This document shows positions 20,317 through 31,696 of a stretch of DNA of 64,000 bases, in pieces. The notes beneath the pieces are model-generated. The model had not been told where the DNA came from, did no database searches, and saw only the letters and a list, made by a program, of their open reading frames with translations. The DNA is from Icerya purchasi (lineage: Eukaryota > Arthropoda > Insecta > Hemiptera > Monophlebidae), in NCBI GenBank assembly GCA_039619475.1, contig CM077115.1, forward strand, positions 139,636,172-139,700,171, given 5' to 3'. Positions within the stretch are counted from its first letter, which is position 1. Every line of letters begins with the position of its first letter. The translations under genes and the position numbers were made by a program.

Positions 20317-22640
20317 CCTGTTCCCGTCCGCCTTAGTTAGATTTGCTTGCGGTCGGAGTCAAGGGTTGGCGAGAATTTTGTTCGATTCTTCCTCGCAGTC
20401 TACTTTAATCGCCGACTCGTTTGTCAGCAAGTTTAAATTACCAGCCGAAAAACTAAACGGCAAACATTCTATAAAAGGAGTGGCTAACACAGTAGTTTGT
20501 CACCAACATTTTGCTGCTCGCTAAAATTGAAATCGCGCTTCTCTTCCTTTTCTCTGAATATTTCCGCAGACGTGGTTCCAGCCTCTACCATTGCTTATAA
20601 GCTCGATAGCTTGAAGTTCGAGGGTGAGTACCGGGACGTAAAACAATTTAAACTTGCCGATAGCGCGTTTCTGGAGGACTCCATTAACATTCCAAAAATT
20701 GATATCTGCTCGGAGCAGAATATTACGATTTCTGCGTACTTGACCGTACTCAAAGAATAGGTACTTTGACTTTACGTGATACGCATTTCGGATGGACAGT
20801 ATCGGGGAGATTTTCGGACACAATGGGACTTGAGACGGATGGCAGCTTGTGTAATTCAAATGAAAGCTATTCTGGGATAACCACCGCAGAAATCGACGAA
20901 CAACTTAAGCGATTTTGGATGGTCGAAGAGATATCTAATTTAGGCTCTCTCGCTATTAAGGAGGAAAATGATTGCGAACATCATTTAACAAAATCTTTTA
21001 GCCGCCAGTCAGACGGGCGATTTGTTGTTAGGCTCCCTTTCAAGATGAGCCCTGAGATACTAGGGAACAATCGAGCACGGGCTCGAGGCAATTTGGTAAG
21101 TTCAGAAAGGCGACGCGAAAAAGGTACCCAAAAATTATACCGAGAATTTATGCAGGAGTACGAATCGCCGGAGCACATGTCGCGAACGCATCAGGATGAT
21201 TCGCGCGCTGCTTATTATCTCCCACATCGAGCTGTTTTTCGCCCGAACAGTGCTAAAACCGAAAGTAGCCTGTCATCAAACGATAATCTAATGAAAAGGC
21301 CGGTGTTGGAGCCCGAGCTGTTTCACATACTCTTACGGTTTCGAAATCACCGCATAGCTTTTTCAGCTGACGTGACGAAAATGTAGAAATATTAGATTAC
21401 GCGTTGGATACCGTTACATATGGCACCAATTTACGCGGGGCCGGCAGTATAGTCCGTTTCGATCATCCAGTGGCAGTTTCAGTGCTGGGTTTAGTTTGGT
21501 ATCCATTAGAGGATGTTTTTCGTATAAAATTGCAGGAATCTAAGTGGCGGCTTTCGGGCACTATTACAAAAAGGTTAATGTTATCTCAGGTTGCTCGGGT
21601 CTTTGATCCGCTCGGATTTATTGCACCGATTACAGTACGCGCTAAAATTCTCCTGCAACGCTTCTGGAAGGAAGGGCTCCAGTGGGACGATCCTATTTCC
21701 GATCTATTGGCGAGCGAATTTCGTAACTACTTAGCTGAACTGGCCTCTATCGAAAAATTCCGCGTGAAACGTATCTATTCGGATCGCGAAGTCTTCATTT
21801 CTAAGGAGCTGATAGGGTTCTCTGATGCGTCCGAGAAAGCTTATGCGCGCAGGTGATATACTTGCAATGTCGGGATTCCACTGGCGGTGTGTCGACATCC
21901 TTTGTATGCGCCAAGACACGAGTGGCACCCATTAAGGAATTAACAATTCTGCGATTAGAATTGCAAGCTGCTCTGCTGCTTTCGGAATTATTATCAAATG
22001 TCAGCAAAATTTTACAAATAAAACCTACTCGTGCATTTTCCGATTCTGCAGTCGTTCTTGCATGGCTGTCCAAGCCACCCGATGATTTGAAAACCTTCGT
22101 GTCCAATCGTGTTCAGAGAATTATTCAAAATATACCAAGTGAACGGTAGAGTTATATTTGCACGAAGCAAAACCCTGCCGACCTGGGTAGCCGCGGCTTA
22201 TCGATAAATCCGTTTTTGAATGCCGACGTATGGCTGCAGGGCGTTTTCTAATCGGCGACGCATGCGTCGCGATGCCCGAGTTTGATGATTTGCCTATACC
22301 GACTTATAGGAGATACGAGAAGCTGCGAACACGAATCAACTCGTTCTGGCGGATTTGGAGTAAGGATTATTTGTCTCAGTTACAAACCCGCAATATCTGG
22401 CGAAACCGGACTTCGAATTTAAAAATTGGGGACGTCGTGCTACTCAAAGACGAGTGCTTGTACCCGCACCAGTATCCGATGGGGATGATGGAGAAGTTGC
22501 TATCCGACGGTATCGGCGAAGTACGCACTTTAAAAATCCGCGTGGGCAGTTCAGTAAAGACCCGCACCATTAATTCACTGGTTCCTTTACCAATAGATGA
22601 ACCCTTTAGTTCTTCCGGGGGGAGTAATGTTAGCATCTAA
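20317..22640 (+). pseudogene. BEL/Pao pol (protease, RT, RNase H, integrase tail), broken
   Basis: Order of remnants: aspartic protease ARILFDSSSQSTLI (the usual D-S-G-S is D-S-S-S here); FGWTVSGRF and FWMVEE linker; RT with YYLPHRAVFRPNS, LFHILLRFRNHRIAFSADV ending at a TAG, then VLGLVWYP, VARVFDPLGFIAPI and FWKEGLQWDDP; RNase H with GFSDASEKA, RLELQAALLL and FSDSAVVLAWL; then NPADLGSRGL. The RT palm between SADVTKM and LDTVTYGT is deleted, including the catalytic aspartate pair. Right after FLNADVWLQG the frame jumps to RFLIGDA, ILRN-type and DVVLLKDE, the DUF5641 tail, so zinc finger and catalytic core of integrase are absent. Not functional. Confidence 0.85.
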
Positions 22641-23069
22641 AATGCGACGTTGCATTTTAGATCTTAATAAGATCAATTAATTCCGGTCAACGCGCAGTAG
22701 TAAATGAACAACAGCGCGCGACCGTTCCTTATCACTTTATCTGTGCCGGCTATTAGCCTTTGTTCAACGTTAACGATCGATTTTGGTGTTGTATTATGAT
22801 AATTCTTTTTTGATTATATCGAGTGCTTTCGTTAATTCTTTCGCTTTTTGTTCTCGTTGTATCGATTTTTCTCGTTTGTTTTCCTTCGCATTATTTTCCT
22901 CGTTTTCTTGTACTTTCTTCGTTCTTATTCCTTCTTCCTCTGTTTTCTTTACCTTTTCTATCAACTCTTTGAAATAGCCCTTATCAGGGCTTTCGAGTTA
23001 TACGCGTTTTTATTTCAATAAATACCAAATTTAAATTTTGGCTTCCTGCAAATTATTACCACGAAAACA
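22628..23069 (+). repeat. BEL/Pao 3' LTR
   Basis: 442 bases, TGTTAGCATC to CCACGAAAACA, followed by the target duplication TTGCC. Nearly identical to the 5' LTR. It begins only a few bases before the pol frame's end, so the last codons of pol overlap the LTR. Confidence 0.9.
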
Positions 23070-23074
23070 TTGCC

Positions 23075-23597
23075 TGTAGAATATTTTTGAAGAAATTCGA
23101 CTGTTAGTTCTTCTGCGCAATTGGAATTAACTATGTGAGATGGTATTCATTTCATAGCCCTTAATCAGAGTCGAAGAGTCCCCTGTTTTGTATTATTTGT
23201 AGTTTTTTTTTTTTTTTTTTTGTATTATTTAGATTTAATATTGCAGCAGAATATTATGTATAAATCCGTATTACTACTTTATATATTGCTAGCAGTCGAG
23301 ATATAGGTAGGCACTCCACTTGCTTTCTGTTAGCGCTCTCAATATGTTGAGGCCTTTTTCACATTTTCCAGCTATGCTTTGAAGTTTATCCTTGCATGCC
23401 AATTTTGAGCCCATCTTGACTTTTAAATATTACAATGAATTTTTTAACGCTATGAATTTATTGTTTATTTTTACCAAAGGATGTGACCATGTGACCTTTC
23501 TAGTCACTACTATTCCTTGTGTTTTTTTTTCTGTATTTATCTGACATGAAACCAGTTTAAAATTCTTGTTAATCTTTAATATTCCTTTTAGGTATTT
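23075..23597. other. Unassigned sequence between elements
   Basis: AT-rich sequence with a T run at 23204-23221. Nothing recognised. Confidence 0.4.
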
Positions 23598-23609
23598 AGG
23601 ATATATCTT

Positions 23610-25054
23610 CTCAGTCCTAATCTTTTCAACATATACACTATCAGTGTGGCTTCTCTTCCTCTAAATTCTTCGTCTTTATTCTTCGCTGATGACATCCTAC
23701 TTTATGCCTCATCTCATGATATTATATCAGCCAGTGAGGCACTTAATTCGTCTCTTTCCGTGTTGGATCATTCCCTTTCCTCAATTAACCTTTTTATTTC
23801 TCTTACTAAATCTCGTTATGCCGTATTTACTCTGCGACCTTATAATCCTGCTTCTATCTATATGTCCCCAGCAAATACACTCCTTTCTCGTGTTAATTGT
23901 TTCTGTTATCTTGGTATCTTCTTTGACAGTCGGTTATCCTTCTCCGAACACATCAAGTATCTTTCCTCTTCAGCAACCAAAAGACTAAACCTGCTGAAGG
24001 CCTTATCTCCAACCAAATGGGGTGGTGATCCGTGTGTCCTTATTTCTCTATATAAATCTATCATCCGATCAAAATTTGATTACTGTTCATTTCTCTATGG
24101 TTGTGCCTCTAAGTCCCGACTCTCTAAATTGGATGTAATCCGAAACTCTTGCCTTCGTCTCTGCCTTGATGAGCCGGATGGTGTCGGTGCTTCTTTTATC
24201 CTCCCAGATTTTGGCTTTTCAGAATCTTTTCGCTTGCCTCCTTTATGTTCGATATCCATAAACGATTTAATGACTATCCTACGTTCCATTATTTTCATTT
24301 CCTCCGATCACCTTTCCTCTAAATTCTTGATTATATCTGACTCCATGACCGCCCTTCAGGCCATTTGCTCTTCCCTTCCTGATCATTCCTGTGATTTTAT
24401 TATATTCCTCATACGCTCACTTATCCACGTTCTTTCTTCCCTTCATTCCATTCAAATTGATTTGCTGCGAATTCTTAGCCATTCAGGCATCTGCGGTAAT
24501 GAAGCGGCGGACTCCTTGGCTCGGGTTGCTGCCTATTCTCACTTCTTCTTTAAAAAAGTTCCTTCGTCCAATCCCCTTCCGCTGTACAAAGGTTTTCATC
24601 TCAGACTTTGATATCGGATGTATACGGTTTCTCTTTCTCTAACAATTGTTCTTTTTATTTGTCCGTCCAACCTAGTCTTCCTGTCAATTCGTGGTTCTCT
24701 TTGTTTCCTTCACTTCGTCGTTCTGTTATTGTCTCCATTATTATTCGTCAGCGCTCTTAAGCCATACTTTATTATTTTCCTCTCGTTTTCGTTTTTTGTT
24801 GGTTGCGTTCCCATAATGTCCTCTCCACTCGAACGAAGAGCATGTTTGCGATGCGGACCATGTGTTCCATGAGTGTTCATCTCTTTCTGCTGAGTGCTCG
24901 GCTTTCTACTTCAGTTTGCTGAGACTTGGTCTTCCTACTCCATATTGCGCCTCTTATGTTCTATCTCTTCCCTCTCCACAGATTGTTCCTATTATTTGTT
25001 TCTGTTTCTGGGTAAAGGACCCCGGTTGACAAGCCCAAAAAAAAAAAAAAAAAA
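23610..25054 (+). mobile_element. 5'-truncated I-like non-LTR element with target duplication
   Basis: Flanked by the direct repeat AGGATATATCTT at 23598-23609 and 25055-25066 (12 of 12), a typical target-primed insertion footprint. The right end reads GACAAGCCC followed by an A run, like the GACGAGCCC tail of the long copy at 45001. The left end lies inside the RT region, so the copy was truncated on insertion. Confidence 0.88.
23646..24611 (+). pseudogene. RT/RNase H fragment of I-like ORF2 with internal deletion
   Basis: Starts in the RT palm (LFFADDILLYASSHD, carrying the F-A-D-D catalytic pair), continues through FCYLGIFFDSRLS and KALSPTKWGGDP, then jumps at SCLRLCLD straight to PDGVGASFILPDFGFS of the RNase H domain. 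Compared with the 1090-codon copy at 41226, a block of roughly 150 residues is missing, including the first RNase H aspartate (FIDGSKG). The usual E in TAELMAI is replaced (SINDLMTI). The D of ISDSMTAL and the H-S-G-I-x-G-N-E-A-A-D end are kept. Open across the deletion, but a dead fragment. Confidence 0.85.
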
Positions 25055-25066
25055 AGGATATATCTT

Positions 25067-25638
25067 GTGTCTGACGAATTATGTTTACCTCGTCCGGCAG
25101 CGTCTGAACTGCCCTGCAGAGTATTCCATTTATCCCGGATGAGGAATTTTTGGATGTCCTGAGCTTTCGGGATAAATTCAAACCGCATGATTTCTTTACC
25201 TAGCAGTTCGTGAGTTTATCTGTCGTCTGTAGCAGAGATTTTTGATGTGGAGGTTCGACCGAAATTTCAAGCGCAAGGATGAATTTTGATATTCAATCTG
25301 ATATGTCATACTGGTAGTTTTCTATGATAACCGAGGAAGGTTAAAAAAACTATTTTATGCTACACATCTTTCGAGCTTCGGTTGGTATTTATCTTATTAC
25401 AATAGTCTCTTCAAGCTAATTTCTTTTTTTCTTCAATGAACTTTTTCACCCTGCTATTCTTTGAATTTTAAATAGTTTTCTATATTTAGGTATTTGTTAA
25501 CAGTTTATAACCCTAACCGTCTTGGTGCTATTGCTTATAGTTCACGTCCCACCAGGATGAACTTGTATTATACAATCTTTTTTAGTTTATCTGCAGTATG
25601 GCACTATAAATGCTTTTATTGATAATTTTGCTCACTAT
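25067..25638. other. Unassigned sequence
   Basis: No gene or repeat recognised between the I-like fragment and the solo LTR. Confidence 0.4.
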
Positions 25639-25642
25639 GCTG

Positions 25643-26657
25643 TGAAACGGTACTACGCTGTAAAGCTTAGTCTCGCGTCCAGGGATGCCACCACGGATTT
25701 AGTCCGCGGAATTATTAATTATTATTTTATTAATTATTATTATGATAGTTATTATTATTATTAATTATTAGATTAGCCAAGAAATGGGTTTCGTTTTAAC
25801 GGTTTGTATTTTAAAATTTATCTACAACTATTTTACTGGGACGGTATACCGCTAAAAACACACGTTAATTAAACTAGATACGAACATAATATTACGACGA
25901 TTAATAAATATAAAATAATTCAATACGTATCTCTGTTGTCGGCCGGGTGGTGCAAGATCCTGAATGACGGTGTCTCGTTGGTCCTTTAAATCGGTTGGTA
26001 TGCAGAGGAAATTCGGTCCGCGGTATTTTAAGAACAATTAACGAATGATACTCCGTACACTTTTTTAATTATAACAATCGGAATTACGAGCGTTCGCGTT
26101 TTTAACAGTCGAATTACAGCCAGTGGCCAACTTGAGCGGATTCTTCACTTTTTTACTGGTCCGATGACCAAGACCGAAAACTATAACGTGCCAACTTCGA
26201 CCGTGACAAAAATTAGAGTGACTTCGACCTTTTTTAGACGGTTCTGCTTGCCCTCGACTCCGGCTCATTCCAGTCGTTATTTTTCGTCGGCATGTTTTTT
26301 ACAACCTGACCGCCGGACTCGTCGGAATCGCGACAAACAAAAACCTATGGTCGCGGAGATCCTTTGACGTATTCAAAAAGGTCGTGCCTTCCCGGAATCT
26401 TTACAACCTGCGATGTTTTCGGGCCTTATTTTTTATGATTCGTAATACTCATTTTTTCCGAATAGTCTTCCGTGGGTGGCGATGCAGAATTCCTTTCTCC
26501 CTAGCCGACAACGGGATTACACATATACGCACACTTACGCTCACACCATTTGCCCGATATTCTATTAAATTAAATTTTTAATATTTTATTTATTTGTTAA
26601 GTTATTTTGGTTTTATTTTGTTAATTTTTTCTCGAACCATGTAATGGTCACATTACA
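25643..26657 (-). mobile_element. Solo LTR, copy 1 (4 bp duplication GCTG)
   Basis: 1015 bases, TGAAACGG...CACATTACA on the plus strand, flanked by GCTG at 25639-25642 and 26658-26661. The inner landmarks CCAGGGATGCCACCACGG near the left end and ATGTAATGGTCACATTACA at the right end recur in copies at 39325-40184 and 52092-53028. No internal coding region is present, so this is a solo LTR left by LTR-LTR recombination. The 4 bp duplication suits Gypsy-type integrases; the family is otherwise unknown, and orientation is chosen so that it begins TGTAATGTGACC. Confidence 0.75.
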
Positions 26658-26734
26658 GCTGATAAGCTCAAGCATAAAATTGTTTCTCATGGATTCTGTT
26701 AAAGTTTAATATTGTATTCGATTGGTATTTTTCC

Positions 26735-27180
26735 CGGTCGACCCTTTCAGAAGGTCTCTCAGAGGTCTATTTCGTTTTGAAGCTAGATCACGAGAAAGAT
26801 GAACGATCGATGTATACAAATTGATCAAAACTGGGAGGTGATCATTAACCATAGAGTCTAATACAGTCGCTATATTCTAGTCTAGTAGCGAGGAGGCTGG
26901 GATTGCATAAAACTAAATCCAGATTATTTTGTTCAATATTCCGTCGAGCTACCGTGTCTTGTAGATTGTATTAACTATAAAATGTGAATATTTATTCGTT
27001 AATTTTAATAATTCTGAGCCTTCAAGATTTAATATAACACATTTCTAAACTGGATGAATAGCGTTGAAGTCTCCCGGAGTTATGAAAAGATGATTAATTT
27101 GGAGAACTACTTTTGCCTAATGACTATACATTATGCTATGACCAGGAGGTATGTATATCATTAGCAGATTAATCTGTTTT
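26735..27180 (-). pseudogene. Non-LTR endonuclease fragment
   Basis: Minus-strand frames include IYIPPGH, then LFITPGDFNAIHPV (the G-D-F-N-A-x-H motif of apurinic-like endonucleases), then NNLDLVLCNPSLLATR and MVNDHLPVLINLY (an N-D-H in place of the usual S-D-H). Several stops and shifts. No reverse transcriptase is attached. The family is not the same as the neighbouring I-like copies as far as can be told. Confidence 0.6.
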
Positions 27181-28644
27181 GACCAATGTAACTATAAAGT
27201 AATTGCGCTAAGATTTTGTGCAACGGTATTTACGTTAATATTTTTCTGTTGATATGAAATTAAATGAGTTGCTCATTGTTAGAATGTTGCCTAGTACTTT
27301 TTCTAATGCTTGCTGCTTTTTTTTTTATTTTATTTTATTTTATTTATTACACTGCTGTATTATGATAAGTAATGGAAGAAATGGTAAAAAAGAAAAAGAA
27401 ATGAGTTTAATTTAGTAACTGTAGTAAAGCGCGAGATTAGAATTAAGAATCAGATAAGGCATTTGAAAGATATGATTATAAAAAATGCAATGAAATATAT
27501 AACTGAAAACAGTGAAGTATAATCTACGGGAGCACAATGTAGTCTCTAAGTAATAGGGCATGGCAACACCATTTTCTACGCCTAAGACGTCTAGATGAAT
27601 TTCCTGAAAGGTTTGGTGTGCGAATGCGATTGATGTTCAGGTTTGAGCTAAGTTGCAGTTTTTCAAAGAATCTTCTGCATTGTTCTATATAAACTTAAGG
27701 AACTGGGCGCCCTGCTTCCATTAGTGCTGTTGGACTTAGTACCATTATGAAAAGCTTAACTTCACAGTCCGTGATACCTTATCAAGGATATATGAGACTT
27801 ACTTTACTTTACAAAAAGGAAATTACATTCTAGAATCTTTTATGTGAAAAAAAAAAGGGTACACACTCGTTAGCTCTTTTAAGCGGGTCACCGGTGAACT
27901 TTAATTAACTGATTTAAACTATTTTATTTTAAAATGATATTCTTAAATTCCGATAAAATTCATTTAACATTTTCGTATAAAAGTTATGTTTTGGAATTTT
28001 TAAATAAGAATTCAATTTTAATCTCGGCAATGTAAACAGTAGCTTAGGAAATTGATTATTCTTATCACTTTTACTTCGGCTTTATCTGTTTCGTGTCCCG
28101 CATGTACAGTTTTTTTTTCTTTTTCTTTTTCTTTTTTTTTTAGCATTGAAAATCCGACCTATCAACAATTCACAGTTTATTCCGTTTCGTTGCTAGTGTA
28201 AAAATTACGCGTCAATTAAAATTCTGTTTAATTCATCAATTTTTCACATTGTACGTAGCGAGGCTTAAAATTTTCTATATTAATATAATTCCTATTTTGA
28301 TGTAAAATACGTGCCTATTTAAATTCGACAATTTTGCAAAATACCGACTAGCCTATCAAGTGAATCAGGTATGTTGAATTTATATAGTCGTACATTTGCG
28401 ATTTTATTTCACTAATTATAAATAATATTTCAACACCGCTCAATGTGTAGCTCGCGGAAAGCTGTATAGATTTATTAAAAGTTTTGGTTTCGAATTGCGT
28501 TTTGAAAAAAATTTGTTATGAAGCATTGCAAGACTTCTTTCTAGTAAATCGATACTTCTTTATTACTATCGTTATCCATCTGGTTTATTGTTAGTAAACA
28601 TATTAATACTACTCAAGTAAAATTAAAAGAATAGGCGCGAAGTT
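27181..28644. other. Intergenic sequence without recognised gene
   Basis: Contains a TTTTA-rich simple repeat at 27320-27345 and a T/C-rich tract (TTTTTC units) at 28110-28140, which mirrors the A/G-rich tract at 28671-28714. No supported coding sequence. Confidence 0.4.
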
Positions 28645-28714
28645 GGACTGGTGGCTTGAGCCCGGGGCCACAAAAAAAAAAAAAGAAAAAAAAAGAAAAA
28701 GAAAAAGAAAAGAT
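28645..28714 (+). repeat. Retroelement 3' tail with A/G-rich run, copy 2
   Basis: GGACTGGTGGCTTGAG then CCCGGGGCCAC and a long A-rich run with AAAAAG units. It is a diverged version of the module at 8807-8852 and 59425-59490. Confidence 0.4.
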
Positions 28715-28872
28715 GAACGCTTTAATATCTCATCTTAGTTTTAATTTGTTATTTATGCCGTTATTTTTTTATTTTATTTTATTTTTTTTTTTTTAATGCT
28801 AATAAGCAAGGAATATCTTTTACAAGCAAACGGTAATTTCATTTTTAATTTGCGATTGATGTTACTCATATG

Positions 28873-29632
28873 CAGGCCCGCCACATAAAAATATAATTGG
28901 GGCCCTCTTAAAATAAAAAAATATATTTTTTTCTAAAAAAAAGATATTAAATAAGTTTCAAAACCCACTAGCCCAGTACTTCTGCAAATAAATAAATAAT
29001 AATATTAATGAAAAAAATTAAAAAATTAAATAAAAAATGAAATACTCCCATCAATCCTGGTTTGGAGTTACTCCGTGGCTGGACTGTTTTGTTTTCCGTG
29101 CTAGTTATTTCGTTCAGTTGACTCAAAATCAAGTACATATCTAAGTTTGTTATGGAAGGTAGCGGTTATAACGATAATTGGAGAAAATTGTGTGAAAAAG
29201 TTCCAAGCCACAAAAGTAACACCCACAGCACCTTAATAATTATCTTTTATAGAAAAATCGGAAGAATAATCTTGTAACTGCATCAGGTAAAAGCTCTTGA
29301 ACACCATATTAATCGCGAGGAAAAAGAAAAATGGCGAGAAAAATTTTACGCAGCTTGATTGATGTTACACTTTTCTCTTAGCTGAGAATAATTTACCGTT
29401 TCGAGGCGAAAAATGTAACACGAAAATTATGGTTTATTTTTATCAACAGTGAAATTTATTAGTAAATATGATTCTAATTTAAAAGTTCACTTGGATTCTG
29501 CGTCAGAAAGTGCTTTCTGACTACAAACGTAGGAATAAGGGGATTTTAACTTTTTAGGTTTTTGGGGCTCCTTTTCATCTGGGGCCCGGGGAAATTTGTT
29601 CCAGTTGCCCCCCCCCCCCTATGGCGAGCCTG
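28873..29632 (+). mobile_element. Nonautonomous hAT element with perfect 8 bp duplication
   Basis: Flanked by CTCATATG on both sides (28865-28872 and 29633-29640), the 8 bp size made by hAT transposases. The ends are short imperfect inverted repeats CAGGCCCGCCA / CAGGCTCGCCA, followed by stretches rich in GGGGCCC at both ends. The 760-base element retains a decayed piece of transposase (listed separately), so it is an internal-deletion derivative of a ZBED/ZMYM-type hAT. Confidence 0.85.
29175..29520 (+). pseudogene. hAT transposase remnant (ZMYM1/TTF-type)
   Basis: Translated in shifting frames: KLCEKVPSHKSN (the KL.EK..SH motif after a TTF-type zinc finger), HHINREEKEKWREK, then LAENNLPFRG and ISKYDSNLKVHL. 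These correspond in order to the conserved start of ZMYM1-like hAT transposases (E...WR.VL.R, LA...L.FRG, KYD..L..H). Many frame breaks; the catalytic domain is lost. Confidence 0.55.
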
Positions 29633-29640
29633 CTCATATG

Positions 29641-30119
29641 TCACGTCGTCGGTTAGGAGTGAATAGTATGCTCATTTTTCGTTAAATTATGTATTTTCGT
29701 TTGTAGTCAATTTTTTCATTTAATTTATTGGGCGTTATTTACAACATTATAGAGCTTAAATTTAGTGTATTTACACATTCTGTTTGTTAAATAGTTAATA
29801 AAATTATAAACGCTATAAGAAATATCTTAAAATTAAACACAAATTAATTTCTTTTTTTTTTCTAACTGAAGATGGGACGTTCCGGAAAACGTTTCTAAAA
29901 TGTTCGTTTTTATTCAGTTTAAATTAGGCATGTTACGAATGTTATATTTTCGATATTCACGAATGCGAATGTTTGGTAAAGTCATTAAAACAGATTATTT
30001 TATTTAATCATTTTATTAATGTAATTACATTAATACGGTACAGTACCAATAACTCGAAACATAGAAAAGATCTATATACTATATAAAATCGATATTTTAT
30101 TATATAGTTTCGTTTTAAT
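29641..30119. other. Unassigned AT-rich sequence
   Basis: No gene recognised. At 29873-29895 the sequence CTGAAGATGGGACGTTCCGG resembles motifs seen in 3' parts of some retroelements. Confidence 0.35.
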
Positions 30120-30870
30120 AATCAAATTTTAAAATTGGCAAATTATATTTTATAAATAGTAATTTAGCTGCCTTTTCTCCCATGAGGCCTTTTTCTGAGT
30201 GACTCGTATGTAAGGCCGGCTGCACTAAATAACTGCTCACTCGGAACGCTGGCTGAAGGAGCGCTGAGATACTTGCGAACAAGATCTGACAACTTGTCGT
30301 ATTTCAATTTAGTTTTCCGCCGTCCAGAGGGTTTTCATCGAGGGAGGCTCGTTTTTCTTTGAGATATGCCTTCAATTGTGCTTTAATGTCATGTTCTTGT
30401 GTGTCTCTACTACCCCCAGATTCTAAATCGGAGCCTTCGTCTTCGCTTGAGGACTCCAGAATTTCGGCTAGATTGCTAATGAAACTTTTAGCAGATCTAT
30501 CAGAATTTGTTGAAAGCTCATTGATATTATGTGTTAATTCCCTCAGCGCTTTAGTACCAAACGTTGGAAGAATCCCGATTTCGATTAGACAGTTTTAATG
30601 CGAGTACAACAACGTCAGCATTTACTCTGTCCTTTACACAATGTCATTAAAGAATTTATGCTTATACCGTGTATCCAAAAACGTCGAAATTGTAAATAAG
30701 GAATTCTTAAGAATATGTAGCGACTTGCACATTCGCAAAATATTTGCATCGTTTGATGCGATGGCGAATGTTGATACGAATGTTAAAGATAATGCGAACA
30801 TTCGTAACATCGCTAGTTTAAATGTTTGTTATTGTGTTTATAATATCATTATTTTGCGTTAAAGTTTGTT
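30120..30870 (-). pseudogene. hAT transposase C-terminal fragment (dimerisation domain)
   Basis: On the minus strand: STFLDTRYKHKFF (from the L-D-P-R-Y-K motif of hAT), an acidic Ser-rich stretch ESSSEDEGSDLESGG, and then KYLSAPSASVPSEQLFSAAG and GEKAAKLLFIKYNLPIL, the hAT C-terminal dimerisation domain (S-V-P-S-E-R-x-F-S). At least two frameshifts separate these blocks. The catalytic core is not present. A fragment of an Ac/ZBED-like hAT, different from the element at 28873. Confidence 0.7.
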
Positions 30871-31319
30871 TAATGTTTACTTTTCTTGTTTTTTCACTTT
30901 TTTTATATATATACATTTTATTTATTAGACTAATCCTTGTTGCGTACTTTTGCAATGAAATGTTTCAAGTAGAATCATTTTAACACGTGTTCCTTTTTCT
31001 TCTATGTAACGGAAGAATAGTAGAGCACATGCGTGTGGGAAAAGTGTTTCGAACACGATAGAAAATCTGTGGCAATGGAAGGCACGTTGCGACATTTTGT
31101 TTCACAGCTCCATTATCGCACAAAATTTAGCCGTGTCATTGCAGAACTATTGCAAAACGGTCTAGCGTGATGCGTTTTAAAATGTATTATGTGTATGAAA
31201 AGTATAGAGGAAGTCGCATACCCTCTGCTTAGTGTGCAGAGCATCGTCGGATGTTATGAAGTAAGGTTCGCAATATGCTAAGCCGAGAGCGATGATGTGA
31301 GTGTGACCATCAGTTTCTC
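30871..31319. other. Unassigned sequence
   Basis: Nothing recognised between the hAT fragment and the SINE-like piece. Confidence 0.35.
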
Positions 31320-31420
31320 TCAGCCTCCTTTATTTTTCCGGTTCTTTTTTTGGAGGTTGGTAAACTTAAAAGCGACTTAATCCGGAACGAAACAACAAGT
31401 CTCGAATGTTCAAAGTAACA
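31320..31420 (-). repeat. Fragment of the SINE at 10380-10632
   Basis: GGTAAACTTAAAAGCGACTT followed by AATCCGGAACGAAACAACAAG matches the part of the SINE at 10528-10580 (GTAAACTTGGGAGCGACTTG...ATCCGGAACGAGACAAG). The tRNA-like head is missing. Confidence 0.5.
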
Positions 31421-31696
31421 AATACACCATTAATACTGTTTCTAAAAATATCTAAATAATATTTTTAGTATGTACAAGGATATGTAAAAAATTGCGATTG
31501 TGACAGGAAAGTGGGCAATACGGATGATAGCTGCTTTTGGATCGATGCAGTTTTTCGGCCTATTTGAAAAACGTTTACTGTTAGAACTCTTACTTTTATT
31601 TATTTATTTAATTTTCTCTATTCTGTCTTTCCTTTTTTTTTTTTCTTTCTCGTTATTTTAGTAGTTTTCTTCACTTAAGTCGCTTAGTCGGATAGA

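Larger units (their letters stand above)
16285..23069 (+). mobile_element. BEL/Pao LTR retrotransposon, internally deleted, with Merlin nested inside
   Basis: Complete 6785-base insertion bounded by two LTRs and a 5 bp direct target duplication TTGCC (16280-16284 and 23070-23074), the usual size for BEL/Pao. The order is LTR, primer-binding site, gag with zinc knuckles, protease remnant, reverse transcriptase, RNase H, and DUF5641-type integrase tail. The coding region has several stops and frameshifts, part of the reverse transcriptase core is missing, and the integrase catalytic core is absent. LTRs remain close to identical by eye, apart from a six-base indel and a few substitutions, so insertion was fairly recent and probably relied on proteins supplied by a relative. 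A 2.2 kb Merlin transposon interrupts gag. Confidence 0.9.

Noticed and set aside
26164..26581. Short plus-strand frames within solo LTR copy 1
   Set aside because: They fall inside an LTR, lack homologous frames in copies 2 and 3, and are likely chance.
29873..29905. CTGAAGA...GGAAAAC as a second hammerhead-like motif
   Set aside because: The stem II candidate has a two-base loop and the closing pair is wrong; no cleavage-site helix was found.
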